Below are positions 45,883 through 53,617 of a stretch of DNA of 64,000 nt, piece by piece (position 1 is the stretch's first letter; the number at the start of each line of letters is the position of its first letter). Position numbers and translations under genes: made by a program. The DNA lies in NCBI GenBank assembly GCA_963764305.1, contig CAVXSD010000005.1:248001-312000 (forward strand), written 5' to 3'. Origin of the DNA: Bog-473 sp963764305. Lineage in GTDB: Bacteria; Actinomycetota; Acidimicrobiia; Acidimicrobiales; RAAP-2. The notes below the pieces were generated by a model. The model searched no databases. It was given only the letters and a program-made list of their open reading frames with translations, and was not told where the DNA came from.

Positions 45883-46739
45883 CGGACGACACCGGTGCGG
45901 ACGCCGCGGACGCACTTCTTGCGCGCAAGACTTGGAGGACGCTCGAGCCGCTGCACGGCATGGTGTACTTCGTGCCCGAGGCCGCGGAGGCGTACGAACG
46001 ACTCGGCATTACCGGGCGGGCGGGGTACTTCGCCTCGCGCGCGGCGCCTATGGGCGCGGTGACGGCCGACGTCGTTGTTTCCACCTTCTTCAACTTCAGC
46101 CCGGCGCTGGTGCACGCGGCGATCCCCGACAGTTGGGAGGTCGCCTCTCCATCGGCGCTCGTGGCGGCGCGCTTCGACGCGGTCGACGCGGCGTTCCGGC
46201 GGCTCCTGGGCGACCCGGTGCTGGCGTCGGACGAGATGCGCCGCGCCGCCGAGCTTGCCCGCGCGGCTGCCGAGCAGGCCGGCCGACGGGCGGAGGGACG
46301 GCCGCTGGCGGCGGCCCACGCCGACATCGCGTGGCCGAGCGCGCCGCACCTGGTGCTCTGGCACGCCCAGTCCATCCTGCGCGAGTACCGTGGCGATGGC
46401 CACATCGCACAGCTCGTCGTGCGGGGCCTGTCGGGCACCGAGGCGCTGGTCACCCACGCGGCGGCGGGCGACGTGCCGGCGCACCTCCTGCGCTCAACGC
46501 GGGGCTGGCCTCGGGAGGCCTGGGACGGCGCCGTGGACGCGCTGCAGGGGCGGGGGTGGCTCGCGCAGGGCGACGAGCTCCGCTTCACCGAGTGGGGAGC
46601 GACCCAGCGCCAGGCGCTCGAGGACGGGACCGATGCGCTAGCCGCTGCGCCCTACGCGGTTCTGGGCGAGGAGCGTTGTGCAGAGCTGCGTGCCCTGGCC
46701 CGACCGTGGAGCACCACCTTCGCACAGCAACTGCCCTGA
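45879..46739 (+). CDS. SCO6745-family protein
   Basis: 286 aa. It has the family N-terminus ARKTWRTLEPLHGMVYFVPE, then GYFASRAAPMGAVTADVVVS, FFNFSPALVHAAIP and a C-terminal winged-helix-like part. Members are common in actinobacteria, where function is unknown, often with F420- or acyl-CoA-linked genes. GTG 45879 overlaps the phosphatase stop (GTGA). It is the last backbone gene before the tRNA-Val site. Confidence 0.82.
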   Translation: MTDDTGADAADALLARKTWRTLEPLHGMVYFVPEAAEAYERLGITGRAGYFASRAAPMGAVTADVVVSTFFNFSPALVHAAIPDSWEVASPSALVAARFDAVDAAFRRLLGDPVLASDEMRRAAELARAAAEQAGRRAEGRPLAAAHADIAWPSAPHLVLWHAQSILREYRGDGHIAQLVVRGLSGTEALVTHAAAGDVPAHLLRSTRGWPREAWDGAVDALQGRGWLAQGDELRFTEWGATQRQALEDGTDALAAAPYAVLGEERCAELRALARPWSTTFAQQLP

Positions 46740-46811
46740 CCTCGCCCGACGCATTGCCGCTCCTCTGACGGGGCGCAGCGCCGGGACAAGGTCATAATGG
46801 CTCGGGCGCTC

Positions 46812-46853
46812 GGGCGCTTAGCTCAGTTGGTTAGAGCAGCTGGCTTACAACCA
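46812..46853 (+). repeat. Left attachment repeat: 5' half of tRNA-Val(TAC)
   Basis: A 42-base copy of the 5' half of a tRNA: acceptor strand GGGCGCT, D-arm TAGCTCAGTTGGTTAGAGC, anticodon arm GCTGG-CTTACAA-CCA with anticodon TAC. The anticodon stem's 3' strand is cut after CCA, and no T-arm follows. It is identical to 56383-56424. It reads as attL, the junction of chromosome and island. Confidence 0.85.
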
Positions 46854-46976
46854 AAACGGGCTGAACGTTGTGCCTGACCAGGTATTTCCTGGTCGTGGCG
46901 GAGCGTAAGTAGCGAAACTATCTGCTCCAAAAAAACTTCTTGAGAGCAGTGATTTAACCCCCGTTCAGTGCCGCTG
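46854..46976 (+). ncRNA. Candidate structured RNA at island left end
   Basis: Three nested pairings can form: CTGAACG (46861-46867) with CGTTCAG (46962-46968); GACCAGG (46876-46882) with CCTGGTC (46888-46894); and GGAGC (46900-46904) with GCTCC (46924-46928), enclosing GTAG-CGAAA-CTAT. CGGG/CCCG near 46857 and 46960 offers an alternative closing stem. No tRNA 3' half, T-arm or known RNA family is recognised. It may be transcribed from the tRNA promoter. Confidence 0.4.
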
Positions 46977-47099
46977 ACTCAAAGGGGACTTGACCGCTTC
47001 GTATCGCCCGTGCTGCCTGAGGACGTTGCCTTCGTCGTCTGTAGTCATTTCCCGAATGGTCCTTCGGGATGATGTCGCTGCAGTTCCAAAGTTGGCCGG
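46977..47099. other. Intergenic region
   Basis: No supported gene. Opposing frames here lack coherent composition. Confidence 0.4.
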
Positions 47100-47227
47100 T
47101 TATCCATCGCACGGGAACTGGCTGGCAGCCACGATCACGATAGACACGACTAGCGAAAGCGGGACACAGAGGGCAGCATCCAAAGGACGATCGGGATCAT
47201 CCAGGGCGATCGCTCTTCCCGACCCAT
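47100..47227 (-). pseudogene. Degenerate N-terminal copy of the tandem membrane-protein family
   Basis: From ATG 47227 the minus strand reads MGREERSPWMIPIVLWMLPS and soon stops. It matches MGPKERSPWMIPIALWIVAL of the copy starting near 48571, and the DNA matches over ~43 bases (47185-47227 against 48529-48571). Only the beginning survives. It is the third member of the array. Confidence 0.7.
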
Positions 47228-47320
47228 GGCCGGATCGAAAGACGCAGCGCTCCGGCTTGGACTCAGTGGGGAAGGTGACCCATACCAGACACTCGGCGGA
47301 GGTTTTGTCGTTCGGCGGGA

Positions 47321-47920
47321 TCACAGTATTCCCAGCCAGGACTGCCACCCGGAGGTCGGTGCCTGGTCAGCGATGCATTGAGTGCTTTGGAATACATCCT
47401 GGTAATACGAACCCGGACTTGGAAGGTGGTCCTCGGTGATCACCGGGTCGTTGCTTAAGGTCACGCTGAGGCCAAAGGAACACTGGCCCCGAACGGGTCG
47501 AACAGCGGTCTCGATATGTGTCCCATTGGCGGCAATGCCGACGATGGGTCGCTTTGCCGAATAGGGAACGTTCGTCGCACCGTCGACCCACTGATACTTG
47601 GGAAGTGCGGCGTTCAGTGCCGACACACTCAGAGAGCCTGATTGGGAAGCCGCAACGGTTGCTGCGGCATCGGCGGTGGTGCCGCCGGACTGGATCGCTC
47701 GTAGTGCCTGTCCTAGATCCCCAAGGCCAAAGAGAGGCTGCCGCTTCGTCGGGTGGTCCCAGAGAATGACGCCCGCAACGGCAACCGCACCGACCACGAC
47801 CACGGGGACTACGGGCAGGAGTGTCACGACCCACCACCTGACTCTCTCGCCTCTGGTCGGCGAAATAACCAGGTTCAGATGTGACCCTCGACCGGTGCCT
47901 TCTTTGAGGTTGCCGTGCAT
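47321..47920 (-). CDS. Single-pass extracytoplasmic protein, tandem family member A
   Basis: 199 aa. ATG 47920 follows GGAGGT. A cytosolic ~30 residues, one membrane segment (WWVVTLLPVVPVVVVGAVAV), then an outside domain: LGDLGQALRAIQSGG, LPKYQWVDGATNVPYSAKRP, IVGIAANGTHIETAV and Cys at CSFGLSVTL and CIADQAPTSGW. The arrangement of a helix followed by a small disulphide-type domain recalls pilin-like or secreted substrate proteins, but no family is recognised. Member B lies 23 bases upstream in the same direction. Confidence 0.65.
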   Translation of the reverse strand: MHGNLKEGTGRGSHLNLVISPTRGERVRWWVVTLLPVVPVVVVGAVAVAGVILWDHPTKRQPLFGLGDLGQALRAIQSGGTTADAAATVAASQSGSLSVSALNAALPKYQWVDGATNVPYSAKRPIVGIAANGTHIETAVRPVRGQCSFGLSVTLSNDPVITEDHLPSPGSYYQDVFQSTQCIADQAPTSGWQSWLGIL

Positions 47921-47942
47921 CACACCACCTCCGTCTCTTACA

Positions 47943-48637
47943 TCAAGGAGATCCAGAAAAAGCCATGATCAGCTGCGGGGTGCCAGATCGAATCTTGGGA
48001 ACACTCTGAGGCCAGGAAATCCACCCTGAGGTTGGCGCTTGGTCGGCGGCGCATTGAGGGGCGTGGTATACGGACTGGTAGTAAGTGCCAGGACCCACAA
48101 GGCGGTAGTACCTACCAAGACCCTGGACATGGTCTTCGGTGGTCAAGGGGTCTGTGCTTGAGGTGATGGTGAGGCCAAAGGAACAAAAGCCATCCATGTA
48201 TTGGACAGCGGTTTCGATATGTGTCCCATTGGCGGCCATGCCGACGATGGGTCGCTTTGCCGAATAGGGAACGTTCGTCGCACCGTCGACCCACTGGTAC
48301 TTGGGCAGTCTGATATTCAGCACTGATGGTCTCAAAGAGCCAAACTGCGGACCCACAGCAGCCGCAGCAGCACTGGCTGCAGTGCCCGCAGACTGTTCCG
48401 CTCTTAGAGCGTGCTCTAAGGCCTGGCCCAATGATTGGACGCATTGCCTATTGCCCGGGCAAACAAGATGGACCCGAGCACGAAAAACATGACAACTGCA
48501 AGGACGATGGCAAGGGCAACTATCCAAAGGGCTATCGGGATCATCCAGGGGGATCGCTCCTTCGGACCCATGTCGAAATGGTGCTCGGGATGGCGAGGCA
48601 GAGCGTCTGGGCTTCGGCCGTGCAAGACGTCGGCCAT
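47943..48637 (-). CDS. Single-pass extracytoplasmic protein, tandem family member B (frameshifted)
   Basis: The N-terminal part (48637 to ~48440) gives MGPKERSPWMIPIALWIVAL and VMFFVLGSILFARAIGN; the rest (to 47943) is in the next frame: QSLGQALEHALRAEQSAG, then LPKYQWVDGATNVPYSAKRP, THIETAVQYMDGFCSFGL and CAADQAPTSGW. One base must be lost or gained near 48435-48450. It is clearly homologous to member A, with a 27-base block encoding the shared NVPYSAKRP segment nearly identical. Whether it is functional depends on that base. Start may be ATG 48637 or 48571. Confidence 0.6.
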
Positions 48638-48918
48638 GGCTCAGCTCAACCCGGCGACAACTGTCGTGTCGCAGTCACAGAGACTCGTGTCTCCGTGCCG
48701 TACGTTTGCCATTCCTCAGTTATTACAAATATGACGGAAATATGTCAATAGGGTGACGAAACCTCGGAATCGGCTGAGAACATGTGAAATCAAGCACGAG
48801 GCGGGGCCGGGCCGGTCGCCTGGTGGCACATGCGCCACACCGGGTGACTTCAGTGCGGCGAACGCCGTCCACGGGTCAAGAACCTGTGAGCGGAGTGGGT
48901 GCGGTGCGGTGCGGAGAG
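48638..48918. other. Intergenic region upstream of member B
   Basis: About 280 less GC-rich bases with no supported gene. It must hold the promoter for the membrane-protein pair. The AT-rich patch 48715-48755 is a candidate, but no box pair is convincing. Confidence 0.35.
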
Positions 48919-49000
48919 GTGTTATCCGGCTTCAAAGCCTCTTTGCCGATTACGACGCCTGCCGGAGTCCCATCTGTAATCAGGAGTCTTAAAGGTGGGG
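48919..49000 (+). repeat. Island intergenic repeat, copy 1
   Basis: An ~82-base element matching 50961-51043 with scattered changes. Shared parts: TTATCCGG, GCCGATTAC, CCTGCCGGAGTCCC, GTAATCAG and AAGGTGGGG. GATTAC (48948-48953) pairs with GTAATC (48976-48981). It ends with the Shine-Dalgarno-like AAGGTGGGG of the gene at 49022. Confidence 0.75.
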
Positions 49001-49021
49001 GGGTCGGTTACCCTCCGACCC
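49001..49021 (+). promoter_or_regulatory. Hairpin between RBS and start codon
   Basis: GGGTCGG (49001-49007) pairs perfectly with CCGACCC (49015-49021); the start codon begins at the next base. The only Shine-Dalgarno-like run (AAGGTGGGG, 48992-49000) lies on the other side of the stem. If folded, the hairpin brings the two close together. Confidence 0.55.
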
Positions 49022-49309
49022 ATGTCCACCGTCTCGTTCGAGCCAGACGCCGCCGATTACTTCGTCGAAGTCCTGACGATTCTGTGCCGGGATACTGTCG
49101 CCGTCACGATTCGTCCGCAAGACGGTGAACCATTTGGAGCCGTGCTTGTCTCTAATGATGCCAAGACGCTTGTCTATGAATCGTGGGACAAGGGCAAAGG
49201 GCCGCCCATGTTTCGATCAAGCTGTCATCTTACGGATCGACCTAGATCAAACCTGAGGAAGCCCATCTCTGCGTTTGTGCGTAGCCGCCCTGGAGACGCA
49301 CGTTGGTGA
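49022..49309 (+). CDS. Small hypothetical protein
   Basis: 95 aa. MSTVSFEPDAADYFVEVLTI, then VAVTIRPQDGEPFGAVLVSN and VYESWDKGKGPPM suggest a small alpha/beta protein; the last ~25 residues are basic and polar. Less GC-rich than the backbone. No family recognised. The leader is repeat copy 1 plus the hairpin. Convergent with the propeller gene. Confidence 0.5.
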   Translation: MSTVSFEPDAADYFVEVLTILCRDTVAVTIRPQDGEPFGAVLVSNDAKTLVYESWDKGKGPPMFRSSCHLTDRPRSNLRKPISAFVRSRPGDARW

Positions 49310-49330
49310 CGTCGTTGCGTGTGGTCATCT

Positions 49331-50674
49331 CTATTGCTTGTACCCCGGCCAAGCCAGCAGCCATTTGGCGACCATCTGTTGCTGCGCCTGCGCCAGTGTG
49401 AGCTGACCGCTACACACCTGGGATTTGAGCGAGTTCTCGTCGGAATCCTTGGGGTTCGGCGAAGGCGGGGATTCGGGGGACAGATTGTGGGGGTCGGCGG
49501 GCGATCCGCCCAGTTCCAGGGGTATGCGGTGATCCTCCTCATACGCGCTGAGGCCACCGGGCAGACCTTCGGCGGCGATCTGAGAGGCCTTCAGAGCCTC
49601 GGTGTAGCTCTCGGGAGGCCGAACGGTGGCTGTCCAACCGGAGACGCAGATGGTGCTGCCGATCGTGGCCTGCGTCACCGCCGGGTTGAGCACGCAGTAG
49701 GTGATGCCGTTCTGATGGCACACGTCCACCGGTGCCGGTGGCGGTGGTGGTGCCGGTGGCGCAGCGAAGGCTGGCGTTCCATAGAACTGCGAGTTGTAGG
49801 CAAACACACCACCGTCAGCCGCTACGAAGCGATAGCCAGCGCCCGATGGGCTCGCCTCCATCCCGACGATGGGCTTGTTCAAGACAATGCTCCCCGTCGA
49901 GCCGTAGAACGGGGCGTTGTAGGCAAAGATGCCGCCGTCGGAAGCGACCAGCCAGTAACCCCCGGTGGCCGGGTCGACCGCCATACCGACCACCGGCTTG
50001 TTGAGTGTGATCGAGCCGGTGGAGCCGTAGAACGGGACCCCGTAGGCGAAGATCCCGCCGTCGGAGGCGACGAACCAGTACCCGCTGCCGTTTGGAGCCG
50101 CAGCCATACCGACGACCGGCCTGTTGAGTGTGATCGAGCCCGTGGAGCCGAGGAAGGGGGCGTTGTAGGCGAAGATGCCGCCGTCAGAGGCCACCAGCCA
50201 GTAACCCCCGGTGGCCGGGTCGACGGCCATGCCGACAATGGGCTTGTTGAGTGTCAAAGACCCCGTGGAACCTTGGAATACGGCATCGCCATAGCTGAAG
50301 ATGCCGCCGTCAGATGCGACCAGGTAGTAACCACGACCATCGGGCGTCGCTGCGATACCGACGATGGGCTTGTTGAGAGTGGCCGGCTGACCAAGGTAAG
50401 TGGCATCGCCACAGGCGGCGACCTGTCCGGCGTTATTGACGATCCAGTAGCCACCGTCGTCGGGCGTATCTGCAATGCCGACCACCGCACTGCCATAGAG
50501 AAATACTCCGCCCGGCTGGCTGCATGTGCTGGCAGCATGTGGTCTCAGTGTTGCTGCTCCCGTTGGAACGACTGGGCCAGCGATCAGAGACAAGCTCGTC
50601 AGAAGGCTGGCTGTGAGTGCCAACCCGAGCTTCGGCAACAGGCCATCGAATGCCACCGCCAGTCGATACCTCAT
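49331..50674 (-). CDS. Secreted six-repeat propeller protein with HNH-like C-terminal domain
   Basis: 447 aa from ATG 50674 (in-frame ATG 50692 and GTG 50695 are alternatives). Signal peptide (LGLALTASLLTSLSLIAGPV), then six ~41-residue repeats (~55-305) of the type IVGMAVDPATGGYWLVASDG + GIFAYNAPFLGSTGSITLN, as in Acidimicrobiia secreted proteins, probably a six-bladed beta-propeller. A Pro-rich linker leads to a C-terminal domain with YEEDHRIPLELGGSPADPHN and a late Cys in KSQVCSGQLTLAQAQ; this DHxxPLxLGG pattern is HNH-like and occurs in secreted actinobacterial proteins. Nuclease activity is not shown. Confidence 0.82.
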   Translation of the reverse strand: MRYRLAVAFDGLLPKLGLALTASLLTSLSLIAGPVVPTGAATLRPHAASTCSQPGGVFLYGSAVVGIADTPDDGGYWIVNNAGQVAACGDATYLGQPATLNKPIVGIAATPDGRGYYLVASDGGIFSYGDAVFQGSTGSLTLNKPIVGMAVDPATGGYWLVASDGGIFAYNAPFLGSTGSITLNRPVVGMAAAPNGSGYWFVASDGGIFAYGVPFYGSTGSITLNKPVVGMAVDPATGGYWLVASDGGIFAYNAPFYGSTGSIVLNKPIVGMEASPSGAGYRFVAADGGVFAYNSQFYGTPAFAAPPAPPPPPAPVDVCHQNGITYCVLNPAVTQATIGSTICVSGWTATVRPPESYTEALKASQIAAEGLPGGLSAYEEDHRIPLELGGSPADPHNLSPESPPSPNPKDSDENSLKSQVCSGQLTLAQAQQQMVAKWLLAWPGYKQ

Positions 50675-50707
50675 CACGGACCTCCTTTTCATCACGGACC
50701 TCCTTTC
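50672..50707 (-). promoter_or_regulatory. Duplicated RBS and start codon
   Basis: On the minus strand AAAGGAGGTCCGTGATGA occurs twice in tandem (18-base unit), giving two in-frame ATGs (50692 and 50674), each with its own optimal GGAGGT. The outer start adds MKRRSV before the signal peptide. This is a direct tandem duplication of a translation-initiation region. Confidence 0.8.
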
Positions 50708-50773
50708 GATGGCTAGACGCGGCTCTAGACATCAGATCCCCTCGGAGCCCTAACCAGCCCCCTACCCCGAGAT

Positions 50774-50887
50774 TCATTTTCGCCCCTCCTCGTCCCACAC
50801 CCGGCGGGTGAAGCGGACCAGGCCCCTATAGATCCACCGGGCCAGTGCGCCGATGATGACAAACGTAACGAAGCCGAGGATGATCAC
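50774..50887 (-). CDS. 37-aa single-pass membrane miniprotein
   Basis: GTG 50887 with GGGGAGGAAGG a few bases upstream. It encodes one membrane helix (ILGFVTFVIIGALARWIYRG) and a basic tail (LVRFTRRVWDEEGRK), stop TGA 50774. It lies just upstream of the propeller gene on the same strand, so they may share a transcript. Strong RBS and coherent composition support it despite the size. Confidence 0.6.
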   Translation of the reverse strand: MIILGFVTFVIIGALARWIYRGLVRFTRRVWDEEGRK

Positions 50888-50960
50888 CGTGCCTTCCTCC
50901 CCTTCTCTTACTCTCGATCGGATAGCTGTTGGCGTGACGTAACCGCCGTGCCCAAGGACA

Positions 50961-51043
50961 GGGTTTATCCGGTTGCTGTGACTGTGGCCGATTACGGCAC
51001 CTGCCGGAGTCCCGCCGGTAATCAGCTTCCTTGAAGGTGGGGT
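50961..51043 (+). repeat. Island intergenic repeat, copy 2
   Basis: Counterpart of 48919-49000. GATTAC (50990-50995) pairs with GTAATC (51018-51023), and GGC next to it pairs with GCC, giving a longer stem than copy 1. Its right side overlaps the end of the small minus-strand gene at 51022. Confidence 0.75.
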
Positions 51044-51243
51044 GCCTTTCGGGCAGCTCGTACACGTCGATCACGTTCCTCGATGGGGAGTGTTCGATCG
51101 GGATCGACGAGATCGACGAAATGTTCGTCCCTCGTCGCCCGTGCTTTCCGTGTGGTTTCTCGGATGTCGTATCGAGCATGTTGCTCGTAGGCACCGAGAC
51201 GGCCCAGGAGGTTGAGTTCCCCCTCGCTTCGATCCTTTGGCAT
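51022..51243 (-). CDS. Small basic protein, C-terminus probably altered
   Basis: 73 aa from ATG 51243 (51255 possible). It reads LLGRLGAYEQHARYDIRETT, then VDPDRTLPIEERDRRVRAAR and KAP. This matches the common actinobacterial small-protein pattern R-x-GA...W/A...R..T...FE..VDP.G.L...ER..RA..ARKAYF..LA.KS. The expected AYFxxLAxKS end is replaced by PHLQGS where repeat copy 2 begins, so the end may have been cut off. Function unknown. Confidence 0.55.
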   Translation of the reverse strand: MPKDRSEGELNLLGRLGAYEQHARYDIRETTRKARATRDEHFVDLVDPDRTLPIEERDRRVRAARKAPHLQGS

Positions 51244-51255
51244 GGCAAACCTCAT

Positions 51256-51395
51256 GACAGTCCCCAGTTAGGGGATGCCCCCGGGAACAAAAGTAAGGGC
51301 CCCAAAAGGATTGCGACCGCCGGAGCCGTAAGGCTCCGACTGAGCTACGTACTTCACCGAAGATCGAAGCACTGTGCCGGTACAACGTCAAGGCA
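51256..51395. other. Intergenic region beside integrase 3' end
   Basis: It holds the hairpin 51321-51338 and nothing else recognised. Confidence 0.4.
51321..51338 (-). terminator. Hairpin downstream of integrase
   Basis: CGGAGCC-GTAA-GGCTCCG, a perfect 7-bp stem with a four-base loop, about 60 bases beyond the integrase stop. No long T-run. Terminator or structured att-related sequence. Confidence 0.45.
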
Positions 51396-52105
51396 TCAGA
51401 GGCGATCCCCGAGAGCCATCCGGTGGTGAGCCTCCCTGGCACGCTCATCAGCGGCGCTCGCTCCGTACCTGTTCACCATGGCTCGGGATCCCCAGCCCGC
51501 CAAACGCATCAGATCTCCTTCCTGTCCGCCTGCGGAGAGCCACTCGTGGGCGAAGGTGTGTCTGAACTGGTGAGGTTTGACATGACTGATCCCGGCTTCA
51601 TGTGCCCGCCTCTTAATCATCTGGGCTACACCCGAATCGGTCAGTGAGCGTTTGCGTCCGAGCCAAAGAGCAGGGGAGTGGGCGAGTCGATTACCTCGCC
51701 GAGCACGGAGATAGCGATCAAGCGCCAGAGCCGTCTTGGGCCCGAACGCACATGGTCGGGGTCGACGCCCCTTCCCGATTACGTAGGCAACCTTGACATC
51801 GAGGTCCACGTCTTCGACACCCAATCCGGTTAGCTCCGAGAGCCGGAGTCCAGAATCGACGAAGAGCCTGATAATGGCAGTGTCCCTGCGGTCTTCAAAT
51901 CCGGTGCCATTACAAGTCTTCAGTAATGATCGGAGATCGTCCTCTGTGAGAACCGAAGGCGGTTCCTCGGGAACATGAGGTCTTTTCATGTTGGTCATTG
52001 GCGAGCAGTCCATCTCACGCTCCTCAACGGCCCACTTGAAAAACTGCTGAATGTCCCCAAACCGGATCGAAGCTGTCTTCGGTCGATAGCGCTCGACTGT
52101 CGCGG
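51396..52105 (-). pseudogene. Tyrosine integrase, 3' part (interrupted gene)
   Basis: The last ~235 codons of a phage-type integrase: VERYRPKTASIRFGDIQQFF, catalytic Arg in GLRLSELTGL, HQFRHTFAH (H-x-x-R), LMRLAGWGS, and Tyr in VNRYGASAADE. All catalytic residues are present, but the gene is split. The middle part is at 54493-54748 and the 5' end at 56183-56224; IS21 and IS256 elements lie between. It is probably the enzyme that inserted the island into tRNA-Val. Confidence 0.88.
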
Positions 52106-52255
52106 CGCTCACGGAACCCCGCGTTTAACGCTCACTGAAATTCGCGGTCGCTGAGGCCGCGCTCCTCCTGACCGGGCATCCACCGGTCGGGGTCATGGCC
52201 CCTCCAACTTGTCGGTGCTGGCAAGCATTCGACGAGCTGGAGGAAGCCGAAACAG

Positions 52256-53617
52256 ATGATGACCCAGGAGGAGTACATGAATGTGAAGGCCCTGTATGCC
52301 GGGGGCTGGACGATCAAGCAGATCGCCGAGCACCTCGGCTTCCACCCGGCCACGGTGTCGTCGTGGCTGAAGAACGGGGGGCCGCCTCCGAAGAGGAGCG
52401 TCCCCGAAGAGGACCTCGTGATCGACGCCCGCTGGCAGGCCCGCATCGGTGGCCTGTTGGCCCACAACGCCGATCTGCAGGGCTCGTCGATCATGCGGGT
52501 GATCGCGGCCGAGGGATATCCCGGCTCGTATCCGACGCTGACTCGCTACCTGCACTCAGTCCGCGGCCCGACGAGAGGCGCAGTGATGGTGACCATGCCC
52601 ATCGAGACGGTGCCCGGCGAGGAGTTCCAGTTCGACTGGTCCGACTGCAACAGCTTCGCCCGGCGCTGGGGCTGGGGCCACGAGCTGCACTGCTTCGGGT
52701 GCGTGCTGTGCTGGAGCCGGATCAAGTTCTGGTTCTTCGCCCCCTCCATCGACCAGCACCACACCCTCGAAGGCCTGGTCCGCTTCTTCGAGTCCATCGG
52801 CGGCGTCCCCGCCCTCGGGCGCACCGACCGGATGGGACAACTCGGGCGGTCCAAGTCCAAGGGCTTCGTCTTTCATCCCCTCGCTCTTGCCTTCGCCCGC
52901 CATCACGACCTGGCCCTCAAGGCCTGCGACGCCGGGGACGCCAAGCGCAAGGGCAAGATCGAGCGGCCCTTCCGCGACCTCAAACGCGGCTTCCTCTCCG
53001 AAGCCGACCTCGACCCGCCCGAAGACGTCGGCGAGCTCAACCGCCGGGCGGTGCGCTGGCTCGAGCGCTACTTCCACGCCGTGGCCCACGGGACGACGGG
53101 TGTGGCCCCGGCGGTGCGCTTCGAGACGGAGCACCATGTGCTCGGACGCCTTCCCGCCGTGCGTTTCGACACCGCGGTGCGCGACACCCGTCGGGTCGGG
53201 CGCATCCCCCTCGTCGAGTGGGACACCGTCTTTTACTCAGCCCCGCCCGCTCTCGCCGGCAAGGTCATCGAGGTGCGCCAGCCCATCGGCTATTCGGTCA
53301 TCGAGCTGCGCTTTCTCGGACAGATGGTGGCCTTGCACCACCTCGCACCCAAGGGCTCAGAACCCCAATGGCTGCCCGAGCACAAGCGCGAAGCCGAGGC
53401 CATCGTGCTCGGGCGGCGCCGGCTCGGTGTCGTCGAGCCCGGTGTCGTCGCGGCCGCACCGGCGCTCGATCTCGAGGTCGGCGACTACGACGTGGCCGTC
53501 CCCGATCTGGCCGACATGGGCGTCATCGGCCCGCACCCCGACACCACCTTGCCTGTGGATATCGCCGCAGACGCCAACGTGGCGGGCGCGATCGAGCCCG
53601 ACGGAGCGATGTCATGA
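52256..53617 (+). CDS. istA: IS21-family transposase IstA
   Basis: 453 aa. N-terminal helix-turn-helix (GGWTIKQIAEHLGFHPATVS), then an rve/DDE integrase core: first Asp in QFDWSDC, a second in GRTDRMG, Glu in GKIERPFRDLKR. The C-terminal beta-rich part (WDTVFYSAPPALAGKVIEVR) matches IstA. ATG 52256 has GGAGG upstream; ATG 52259 is also possible. The stop overlaps istB by four bases (ATGA). Confidence 0.93.
   Translation: MMTQEEYMNVKALYAGGWTIKQIAEHLGFHPATVSSWLKNGGPPPKRSVPEEDLVIDARWQARIGGLLAHNADLQGSSIMRVIAAEGYPGSYPTLTRYLHSVRGPTRGAVMVTMPIETVPGEEFQFDWSDCNSFARRWGWGHELHCFGCVLCWSRIKFWFFAPSIDQHHTLEGLVRFFESIGGVPALGRTDRMGQLGRSKSKGFVFHPLALAFARHHDLALKACDAGDAKRKGKIERPFRDLKRGFLSEADLDPPEDVGELNRRAVRWLERYFHAVAHGTTGVAPAVRFETEHHVLGRLPAVRFDTAVRDTRRVGRIPLVEWDTVFYSAPPALAGKVIEVRQPIGYSVIELRFLGQMVALHHLAPKGSEPQWLPEHKREAEAIVLGRRRLGVVEPGVVAAAPALDLEVGDYDVAVPDLADMGVIGPHPDTTLPVDIAADANVAGAIEPDGAMS

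Noticed and set aside
46812..46976. Group I intron in the tRNA-Val anticodon loop
   Set aside because: No tRNA 3' exon follows within reach, the break is in the anticodon stem and not at a normal loop site, and the conserved P7 core was not found. Two identical 5' halves fit attachment sites better.
46990..47439. 149-codon plus-strand frame
   Set aside because: It is antisense to the relic C and member A genes and has no supporting features.
49800..50400. Regular ~123-base DNA repeats
   Set aside because: These are the coding repeats of the propeller blades and not a CRISPR or satellite array. No CRISPR array or cas gene was seen in the window.
51321..51360. tRNA-like sequence (minus strand GTAGCTCAGTCGG)
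   Set aside because: It resembles a D-arm by chance; there is no acceptor stem, anticodon loop or T-arm around it.
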